NCBI GenBank assembly: GCA_903868295.1
Contig: CAIPUQ010000603.1
Span: 1 to 5,730 of the forward strand
DNA length: 5,730 nucleotides
Direction: 5' to 3'
Origin: an uncultured Roseiflexaceae bacterium
GTDB taxonomy: Bacteria; Chloroflexota; Chloroflexia; Chloroflexales; Roseiflexaceae
Below, in pieces: positions 1 to 5,730 of the stretch. How positions within the stretch are numbered: position 1 is the first letter of the stretch; each line of letters begins with the position of its first letter. The notes beneath the pieces are model-generated. The model did not search any database, was not told the origin of the DNA, and saw only the letters and a program-made list of their open reading frames with translations. A program made the position numbers and the translations under genes.

Positions 1-1
1 C

Positions 2-241
2 CCAGCTGGTCAAACCGTCCTCATCGTCGACGACATCTGCGACGGTGGCCGGACGTTCACTGCGCTCGCCGATGCACTCTACGCCGGCGGCGCACAGGCG
101 GTCCATCTGTTTGTGACGCACGGGCTGTTCAGCAAGGGTATCCATGTCTTGACCACTGCCCGCATCGGCCGCATCTTCACGGCACAAGGCGAGGTCGACA
201 CCCGTTCCGACACGATTGCATATCTTCCTGCTTCGTCGTAA
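2..241 (+). CDS. prs: Prs-like phosphoribosyltransferase-fold protein, C-terminal fragment (5' end outside window)
   Basis: Partial gene: 79 codons and a TAA are visible, entering from the left edge with no start. The fragment opens with a beta strand and PRPP-binding loop, VLIVDDICDGGRTF (bases 17-58), whose two adjacent aspartates are the family signature. It continues with ALADALYAGGAQAVHLFVTHG and FSKGIHVL, matching the C-terminal half of ribose-phosphate pyrophosphokinases, which make PRPP from ribose 5-phosphate and ATP in the cytoplasm. The loop differs from the usual DDxxDTGGT form of housekeeping Prs: it reads DICDGGRTF. From memory, that form is typical of short Prs-like proteins found beside nicotinamide phosphoribosyltransferase-like genes in phages and some bacteria. 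It may therefore be a salvage-type Prs or a related pyrophosphotransferase rather than the main PRPP synthetase. The ATP-binding half lies outside the window. The family call is firm; the exact substrate is not. Confidence 0.82.
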   Translation, partial: PAGQTVLIVDDICDGGRTFTALADALYAGGAQAVHLFVTHGLFSKGIHVLTTARIGRIFTAQGEVDTRSDTIAYLPASS

Positions 242-259
242 CGTGTGTTTGCATAGAAA

Positions 260-289
260 AACGCCCCACTGCGCACGCAGCGGGGCGTT
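260..289 (-). terminator. Intrinsic terminator of the glyA-proC-rsmC operon, probably shared by the convergent gene
   Basis: The hairpin has an 8-bp outer stem, AACGCCCC (260-267) with GGGGCGTT (282-289). A single A/C mismatch follows, then an inner stem CTGC/GCAG closing on a four-base loop GCAC. On the minus strand the stem runs into five consecutive T residues (bases 261-257), as an intrinsic terminator should, 12 bases past the stop of the rsmC-like gene. On the plus strand, 19 bases past the prs-like stop, it is followed only by TTCCTGTGG. It is therefore likely to end both convergent transcripts, more efficiently for the minus strand. Confidence 0.85.
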
Positions 290-300
290 CCTGTGGTGGA

Positions 301-1470
301 TTACTCTGGGCGTTTGACCGTCTTGGCACGCCAAATCGTGAACGAGCCATTGCTGGCGACCTTCGTCACCTCTTCAAAAACCTGCGCAAACACCGATTGA
401 TACGCCAAAAACGCATTGGCGACACACCAAAACTCGCCACGTGTACTGAGCTGTTTGGCAGCCGTCGTTGCAAATTGTGTGATTAACGTCTCGTCGTTGC
501 GTTTGCCGCTATGAAATGGTGGATTGGCCACGACCAACTCGTACCGTTGTGTCCATGGTAGCGGGTCGATGACATCGCTCCACGCCACATGCGCAGCTGC
601 AGTATCTGCAAAGGTCGTGGTCATCGCCTGTGCAGCCGCACCGTCGACATCGACCATATCGACCCGCAGCGCACCATGATCCAGCGCCCATCCACCCAGG
701 ACCCCGATACCTGCACCGATGTCGAGCACGTGTTGGTGTTTGCACGGTGGGAAGTGTTCCAACAAAAACGCTGTGCCCGCGTCTACCCGCCCATGTGCGA
801 ACACCCCCGGTGCACTCTGATACGTTCTGCCGGCATGCTGTACCGTCTGTGTCGTGCCAATAGCAATCCCCATCGTTTGGGCCCACTCAGGCACCGGCAA
901 TGCATGGGCGGGTTTTTTGGCGACGACCATGCGCTGATGCGATTTAGAACGCTCGTTGCAGGCACCGATGAGTTCCTTGACATCACGGGCGACCGTTCTG
1001 CCACCTGCGTCGTTGGGACCAACGGCCACCAGGATCCCACCTACAGCCAATGCACGATACCCTTCGCACAGGCGACGCAACCACGCATCACGCGTCGCTG
1101 GCACCTCGATGAGAACCAAATCCATCGAACCCGCAGCCACAGCACTCGCATCACCATACGCAAGCCAGTCAATCCCGGTGCGTTTGGCATTGGTCAACGT
1201 GCGTTGACTCGCGACGAGCATCCCCGCATGCCGTTGTGCCACGGCGACGGCAGCCGTCGGTGCAGTTACCAACGCCGGCAAGGCAAAGGCAGCATCGATG
1301 ATGAGGACACGGCTGGCGGGATGCGTAGCGGCATACTCGGCCAACAACTCGGCAGCGGGGGTGACGGTCAGACCAGCGGGCAGTCCGGTGCGGGCATAGA
1401 CCGTCAAAACACGCCCCGCCACTGTTGTGGTCGAGGCGTGCCATGCGGCCGTCGTAGGCGTATTGGTCAA
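301..1470 (-). CDS. rsmC: RsmC/RlmG-type class I methyltransferase, probable rRNA guanine-N2-methyltransferase
   Basis: 389 residues. Family members transfer a methyl group from S-adenosylmethionine to the exocyclic N2 of a guanine in rRNA (RsmC: 16S G1207; RlmG: 23S G1835). The protein shows the family's two-part build. Residues ~1-190 form a degenerate Rossmann-like domain (VLIIDA at 55-60, DLVLIEVP at 117-124) without a glycine-rich SAM loop. The C-terminal half is catalytic: the substrate-side GVFAHGRVDAGTAFLL (222-237), the SAM loop VLDIGAGIGVLGG (248-260), the acidic VDMVDVD strand (270-276), the catalytic NPPFH (316-320) and VANAFLAY (350-357), which resembles RsmC closely. The start is TTG: a TGA lies 11 codons upstream with no better start between, and AGGGAAG sits 8 bases before the TTG. 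That TTG overlaps the proC stop in the string TTGA, so the gene is probably translationally coupled to proC. RsmC and RlmG cannot be told apart here; the symbol is by family. Confidence 0.85.
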   Translation of the reverse strand: MTNTPTTAAWHASTTTVAGRVLTVYARTGLPAGLTVTPAAELLAEYAATHPASRVLIIDAAFALPALVTAPTAAVAVAQRHAGMLVASQRTLTNAKRTGIDWLAYGDASAVAAGSMDLVLIEVPATRDAWLRRLCEGYRALAVGGILVAVGPNDAGGRTVARDVKELIGACNERSKSHQRMVVAKKPAHALPVPEWAQTMGIAIGTTQTVQHAGRTYQSAPGVFAHGRVDAGTAFLLEHFPPCKHQHVLDIGAGIGVLGGWALDHGALRVDMVDVDGAAAQAMTTTFADTAAAHVAWSDVIDPLPWTQRYELVVANPPFHSGKRNDETLITQFATTAAKQLSTRGEFWCVANAFLAYQSVFAQVFEEVTKVASNGSFTIWRAKTVKRPE

Positions 1471-2279
1471 TGTTGTGGCTTCCCTAGCTCGACTGAGCGT
1501 TCATATGCGGCGCGCACCCCATCGTTGATGGCGGTACGGAGGCCGGCTTTTTCCATGGCAACCAACCCAGCAGCGGTTGTCCCTGCCGGTGACGTGACGT
1601 CGTTGCGCAATTCGGCCGGGTGCTTGGTGCTCGCAATCGCGTACTGGAGTGATCCGAGCATCGTTTGTTCGGCCAATTGCTTGGCCAATGGCCGTGCTAA
1701 ACCCACATGCACACCGGCATCCGTGAGTGCCTCGAGCATCAGAAAGACATAGCCCGGGCCGCTCCCCGACAACGCAGTCACTTGATTGATGTAGTGCTCG
1801 TTGTCGACATAGACCGCTTGACCAAACGATTCGAGCACAGCCTTGGCCCAGCCGCGTTGCGTGTCGGTTACCCCGACAGCGGTCCAACCAGACATCCCCG
1901 CCCCAATCATGGCCGGGGTATTAGGCATTGCACGGACGATTGCGTCGTGTGCCAATCCATCACGCAACGTTGCAATCGTGACACCGGCCATGATTGACAG
2001 CACCAGTGCTCCCGATGGGATGTGTCCACGCAGTTCGGTCAATACACCAGCAATAATCTGCGGCTTGATGGCAAAGACCACCACATCCACCGCAGCAATT
2101 GCTTCGCGGTTGCTGGCCACCATGGTGATGCCGTACTGGGCATGCAATTGGGCGCGCCGGTCGGCCCGTGGTTCGGCGGCATAGATCTGCGCTGCGGGTG
2201 TACCGTTTTTGAGCAGACCGCCAATCATTGCCTCGCCCATCATGCCGGCACCAATCATGCCAATGCGTGGATGTGTCAT
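1467..2279 (-). CDS. proC: Pyrroline-5-carboxylate reductase
   Basis: 270 residues, the normal length for the family. It reduces L-1-pyrroline-5-carboxylate to L-proline with NAD(P)H, the last step of proline synthesis, in the cytoplasm. The N-terminal Rossmann fold opens with IGMIGAGMMGEAMIGGL (6-22), containing the GxGxxG nucleotide loop. VVFAIKPQ (67-74) and VLSIMAGV (93-100) follow. VRAMPNTPAMIGAGMSG (115-131) is a family hallmark at the domain boundary. The C-terminal helical dimerisation domain holds ALSGSGPGYVFLMLEAL (169-185) and the signature LRNDVTSPAGTTAAGL (224-239), which forms the substrate pocket. The ATG at 2279 gives the canonical N-terminus and has GAGGT 8 bases upstream; the open frame runs further but would add about 57 residues absent from the family. 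It follows glyA by 4 bases and its TGA overlaps the next start, so it is the middle gene of an operon. Confidence 0.96.
   Translation of the reverse strand: MTHPRIGMIGAGMMGEAMIGGLLKNGTPAAQIYAAEPRADRRAQLHAQYGITMVASNREAIAAVDVVVFAIKPQIIAGVLTELRGHIPSGALVLSIMAGVTIATLRDGLAHDAIVRAMPNTPAMIGAGMSGWTAVGVTDTQRGWAKAVLESFGQAVYVDNEHYINQVTALSGSGPGYVFLMLEALTDAGVHVGLARPLAKQLAEQTMLGSLQYAIASTKHPAELRNDVTSPAGTTAAGLVAMEKAGLRTAINDGVRAAYERSVELGKPQH
1479..1485 (-). promoter_or_regulatory. Ribosome binding site deciding the TTG start of the rsmC-like gene
   Basis: On the minus strand AGGGAAG lies 8 bases upstream of the TTG at 1470-1468. It sits inside the last codons of proC, so ribosomes finishing proC would be positioned to restart. 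It supports the non-ATG start, since no in-frame ATG or GTG lies nearby. Confidence 0.6.
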
Positions 2280-2283
2280 CTGC

Positions 2284-3612
<1,329 letters not shown>

Positions 3613-3616
3613 GCAA

Positions 3617-3622
3617 CCCCCC
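3617..3622 (-). promoter_or_regulatory. Probable glyA ribosome binding site
   Basis: Six consecutive G residues on the minus strand end 4 bases before the ATG at 3612. The spacing is a little short, but this is the only purine-rich candidate. It overlaps one arm of the inverted repeat at 3619-3670, so its accessibility may depend on RNA folding. Confidence 0.5.
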
Positions 3623-3670
3623 ACAACAATTGGTAAGTACTGCGTATATTATAGACCAAATGTGGTGGGG
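3619..3670. repeat. Interrupted 15-bp inverted repeat flanking the glyA -10 box
   Basis: Plus-strand CCAAATGTGGTGGGG (3656-3670) matches 13 of 15 bases of minus-strand CCAATTGTTGTGGGG (3633-3619). The two arms are 22 bases apart and their centres are 37 bases apart. The TATAAT box and the inferred start site lie between them, and the downstream arm overlaps the glyA ribosome binding site. In RNA read through from trmJ the arms could pair with 13 base pairs and two mismatches. No T-run follows, so it is not a standard terminator. It could equally be a pair of operator half-sites. Confidence 0.6.
3648..3653 (-). promoter_or_regulatory. glyA -10 promoter element
   Basis: A perfect TATAAT hexamer reads on the minus strand in the 75-base gap between trmJ and glyA. 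Transcription would begin near 3641, leaving a leader of about 29 bases before the ATG. No good -35 box is present: with a 17-base spacer that position reads CCCGCG. The promoter may therefore be weak, need an activator, or use another sigma-factor contact. Confidence 0.55.
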
Positions 3671-3687
3671 CGCGGGAGTTCTTTATG

Positions 3688-4449
3688 TCAATTTGAAATC
3701 TTCGAACGCAGTTTTTTTACATACGAAATCAACTCGTGCGCGATGGCTGTCAGCAACATGATCTCGCGTGCGTTGGGTTGGGCGCGATGGGTCATACTGC
3801 GCAGGGAGCGCATTTTCGACGGCGCGCTGGGGCTTTTGAAGAAGTTGATCTCGCGCAGTGCGTGCTCTAACAATTCCACAAACGCATCAATCGACCCGAC
3901 CGTGGCCGGTGGGTAGACGATGCGCTGGTCGACGCGCTCTGGCGGTTGCGTCATATTGAGCTCGTAACAGACCAACAAAACCGCTTGTGCCAGATTGAGC
4001 GACGCATAATCAGGATTGGTGGCAATGGTCACGAACTGCTGGCAGTGGTCGAGTTCGGCTTGTTGTAAGCCGTTATCTTCGGGCCCAAACACCAGTGCGA
4101 TGCGTTGCCCTGCGAGGGCTTTGGCAACGACCGACGGAGCAACCGAACGTAATTCTTGGGGCGGCAATGGGGTGTCACGGTGACGTGCGGTTGTGCCTAT
4201 TGCCCACGTGATGTCGTGGAGTGCAGCGGGGAGCGAGGCAAATACTTCGATGCGCTCGACGACATCGGCACTTCGATGCGCGACATGTTCGATCAGCTCT
4301 GGTTCGTACTCCCGCGGGGTAACGAGCCGCAAATGACGGATGCCCATGTTCATCATGGCGCGGACCGTGGCGGCAATATTGATTTGGCGTTGTGGATTGT
4401 GGAGTACGACCGTTATGTGGTCGCGAAACGTGGTTACTGGCGCGCGCAT
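3688..4449 (-). CDS. trmJ: TrmJ-like SPOUT-family tRNA (cytidine/uridine-2'-O-)-methyltransferase
   Basis: 253 residues, near the 246 of E. coli TrmJ, which methylates the ribose 2'-OH of nucleotide 32 in the tRNA anticodon loop using S-adenosylmethionine. The three SPOUT trefoil-knot motifs are present. Motif 1 is VLHNPQRQINIAATVRAM (15-32), whose Arg30 aligns with the catalytic arginine. Motif 2 is IALVFGPEDNGL (117-128). Motif 3 is SLNLAQAVLLVCYEL (150-164), which forms the SAM-binding knot. A charged helical C-terminal region (~185-253) fits the TrmJ dimerisation extension. The ATG at 4449 gives the family N-terminus; the open frame continues upstream to 4554 but would cross the hemW start and add 35 unrelated residues. 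Only a weak ribosome site (GAGAG, about 10 bases away) precedes it. It is divergent from hemW and 75 bases upstream of glyA on the same strand. Another TrmH-group specificity is possible. Confidence 0.85.
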   Translation of the reverse strand: MRAPVTTFRDHITVVLHNPQRQINIAATVRAMMNMGIRHLRLVTPREYEPELIEHVAHRSADVVERIEVFASLPAALHDITWAIGTTARHRDTPLPPQELRSVAPSVVAKALAGQRIALVFGPEDNGLQQAELDHCQQFVTIATNPDYASLNLAQAVLLVCYELNMTQPPERVDQRIVYPPATVGSIDAFVELLEHALREINFFKSPSAPSKMRSLRSMTHRAQPNAREIMLLTAIAHELISYVKKLRSKISN

Positions 4450-4473
4450 ACGTCCCCGCTCTCTAGCCCTACT

Positions 4474-4484
4474 GGTATGATACC
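4474..4484. promoter_or_regulatory. Divergent -10 dyad between trmJ and hemW
   Basis: GGTATGATACC is a perfect 5-bp dyad around one base. Read on the plus strand it offers TATGAT (4476-4481) preceded by TGG, an extended -10 arrangement, about 57 bases before the hemW GTG. Read on the minus strand it offers TATCAT (4482-4477), about 27 bases before the trmJ ATG, with a poor -35 match TGCATA at a 17-base spacing. No good plus-strand -35 is seen. It is the best promoter candidate in the divergent region for both genes. Confidence 0.4.
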
Positions 4485-4502
4485 TGATAGCATGGTCACT
4501 AT

Positions 4503-4519
4503 GCACGTGCGAGATATCT
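4503..4519. repeat. Two adjacent 8-bp palindromes in the hemW leader
   Basis: GCACGTGC (4503-4510) and AGATATCT (4512-4519) are each perfect palindromes, separated by one base. They lie downstream of the plus-strand -10 candidate and over the -35 region of the minus-strand one, a place where a dimeric regulator could act on both genes. They are short enough to have arisen by chance. Confidence 0.3.
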
Positions 4520-4529
4520 GCGACTGATT

Positions 4530-4533
4530 GGAG
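4530..4533 (+). promoter_or_regulatory. Ribosome binding site deciding the GTG start of hemW
   Basis: GGAG lies 5 bases before the GTG at 4539. In this frame an upstream TAG at 4488-4490 limits the choice, and no ATG occurs before the conserved YIHIPFC motif, so the GTG with this site is the best start. Confidence 0.65.
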
Positions 4534-4538
4534 TCTCT

Positions 4539-5730
4539 GTGGATTGGCGAACACACTCGACGGGTGCCCGGCACCTGTATATTCATATTCCGTTTTGTCA
4601 CCGGCGCTGTGCGTATTGCGACTTCAATACGTATGCCAACATGGACGACCGGATGGTCGCCTACAGCGCCGCCCTGGTCAACGAGCTCACTGCGTTGCCA
4701 CCAGAGCGCATGCCCCTGATTGCACCACACGGCGCGCATCCACTGCTGCGGGCTGACTTGCCGCCGACCATCTTCCTCGGCGGTGGCACGCCGAGTATGT
4801 TGCCGCTCGCACAAATGGAGCAGATTTTGCGGGCTGCGAGTGACGTCGTGCCGTTTGCCGGCGCCGAGATTACCGTCGAATGCAATCCGGGCACGGTATT
4901 GGGCAAAGACTACCTACGTCAGCTACGCGGCATGGGGGTCAATCGCATCAGCATGGGCGTGCAGAGCCTCCATGATCCCCTGCTGCGCATGCTCGGGCGC
5001 ATCCATACCGCCGCCGAGGCACGGGCCAGCTACGAAGACGCCCGCGCAGTCGGCTTCGACTCGGTCAATCTCGACTTCATTTTTGGGCTGCCTGGTCAAA
5101 CCCCCGCCGATTGGCACGATACGCTCGCCCAGGCTGCCACGTGGGACGTCGACCACTTCGCCATCTACTCGCTCATCCTCGAAGAATCGACACCGCTCTA
5201 CGCACAGGTCCAAGGCGGGCGACTGAGTGTGCCCGACGATGATGTGACCGGGGCGATGTACGAGCACACGATGGAATTCTTGGGGGCGGCTGGCTATCAC
5301 CAATACGAAATCTCGAACTGGGCCCGTGGCCCCCTCGATGGCCCCGGCGGTCTGCCGCGGCACGCAGGACTCCACAACGTCGCCTACTGGCTCAACGCCG
5401 CCTATCATGCAGCGGGTGCCGGGGCGCACGGTCATATCGACGGCCAGCGCTTCGTCGATGTGCTCGGCGTCGAAGACTACATCACCCGCGCCGGCATGCT
5501 CAATACGCCCCTGCGTGAGACGACCGCTTTGGAGCCGTCAGATGTTTTGGGCGAGACAATGATGATGGGGTTGCGCCTCAACATGGGCATCAGCTATGCC
5601 CACATCCTCGACCGCACCGGTTTCGACATTCGCCAGACACACGGCGACGTCATCGCAGCGAGTGTCGCCGAAGGCCTATTGGATGCCGACGATGTCGGTA
5701 TGCGGCTGACCGCGCGTGGCCGCATGTACG
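4539..5730 (+). CDS. hemW: HemW, radical-SAM-family heme chaperone (formerly HemN-like), 3' end outside window
   Basis: 397 residues are visible and the frame is open at the right edge; about 15-20 residues are probably missing. LYIHIPFC begins at residue 13, and Cys20, Cys24 and Cys27 (CHRRCAYC) form the CX3CX2C site for the [4Fe-4S] cluster. IFLGGGTPS (78-86), TVECNPGT (112-119), GVNRISMGVQS (133-143) and NLDFIFGLPGQT (177-188) are the usual radical SAM barrel strands. HNVAYW (279-284) is the HNxxYW heme-binding motif that separates HemW from true coproporphyrinogen dehydrogenase HemN; GAGAHG follows. The C-terminal helical domain starts near 305 (LGETMMMGLRLNMGI). HemW binds heme and delivers it to hemoproteins; coproporphyrinogen oxidation is not expected. 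Two stretches look longer than usual: 54-76 before GGGTPS, and 263-278, rich in Gly and Pro, just before HNVAYW. The GTG start has GGAG upstream. It is divergent from trmJ. Confidence 0.93.
   Translation, partial: MDWRTHSTGARHLYIHIPFCHRRCAYCDFNTYANMDDRMVAYSAALVNELTALPPERMPLIAPHGAHPLLRADLPPTIFLGGGTPSMLPLAQMEQILRAASDVVPFAGAEITVECNPGTVLGKDYLRQLRGMGVNRISMGVQSLHDPLLRMLGRIHTAAEARASYEDARAVGFDSVNLDFIFGLPGQTPADWHDTLAQAATWDVDHFAIYSLILEESTPLYAQVQGGRLSVPDDDVTGAMYEHTMEFLGAAGYHQYEISNWARGPLDGPGGLPRHAGLHNVAYWLNAAYHAAGAGAHGHIDGQRFVDVLGVEDYITRAGMLNTPLRETTALEPSDVLGETMMMGLRLNMGISYAHILDRTGFDIRQTHGDVIAASVAEGLLDADDVGMRLTARGRMY

Noticed and set aside
589..1752. Long open frame (387 codons) on the plus strand, antisense to the rsmC-like gene and the end of proC
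   Set aside because: Its translation has no recognisable domain and is rich in Arg, Cys and His, as expected for the shadow of a GC-rich gene. The opposite strand carries clear methyltransferase and ProC motifs.
3619..3670. Inverted repeat read as a trmJ terminator
   Set aside because: No T-run follows the stem on the minus strand, and a TATAAT box occupies its loop, so a regulatory reading fits better than a classical terminator.
3712..3718. Seven-A run on the coding strand near the end of trmJ (A AAA AAA in frame), a possible slippage site
   Set aside because: Only about nine codons remain after it, no stimulatory stem is evident, and the frame is intact to its stop, so there is no sign that slippage has a role.
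4450..4554. Upstream extension of trmJ by 35 codons
   Set aside because: The added residues match nothing in the TrmJ family and would run across the promoter region and the hemW start; the ATG at 4449 gives the expected length.
4923..5435. Open frame of 170 codons on the minus strand inside hemW
   Set aside because: It lies antisense to the conserved HemW radical SAM barrel and shows no family motif of its own.

Overview
This is a dense bacterial chromosomal segment of fairly high GC, estimated by eye in the upper 50s percent. It carries six protein genes, two of them cut by the window edges. All six have clear family-level identities, and no gap exceeds about 90 bases. I see no mobile element, tRNA, rRNA or CRISPR array. 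The host is a free-living-type bacterium with housekeeping genes for one-carbon, proline, RNA-modification and heme/radical-SAM functions. The style of the TrmJ-like protein makes me lean weakly towards Chloroflexota. The long GlyA insertion also occurs in Bacteroidota/Chlorobiota proteins, so the phylum stays open.

Layout: a plus-strand gene fragment (2-241) ends the window's left side; it encodes the C-terminus of a Prs/phosphoribosyltransferase-fold protein with an unusual PRPP loop. It converges on a minus-strand cluster, and one GC-rich hairpin at 260-289 separates the two. Read in its own direction, the cluster is glyA (3612 to 2284), proC (2279 to 1467) and an RsmC/RlmG-type rRNA methyltransferase (1470 to 301). 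The genes are separated by 4 bases or overlap by 4 bases, so this is a tight operon that ends at the hairpin. Upstream on the same strand is a TrmJ-like tRNA 2'-O-methyltransferase (4449 to 3688), 75 bases before glyA. The glyA leader holds a perfect TATAAT box inside the loop of a long inverted repeat whose 3' arm covers the glyA ribosome binding site.

An 89-base divergent region (4450-4538) separates trmJ from hemW, which runs on the plus strand from 4539 past the right edge. It contains a small dyad that gives a -10-like box on each strand, followed by two adjacent 8-base palindromes.

Functionally, GlyA supplies glycine and 5,10-methylene-tetrahydrofolate, ProC completes proline synthesis, and the two methyltransferases modify rRNA and tRNA with S-adenosylmethionine. 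HemW is a radical-SAM-family heme chaperone. No new multi-gene system is evident. The points most worth a second look are the glyA leader architecture and the Prs-like fragment at the left edge.
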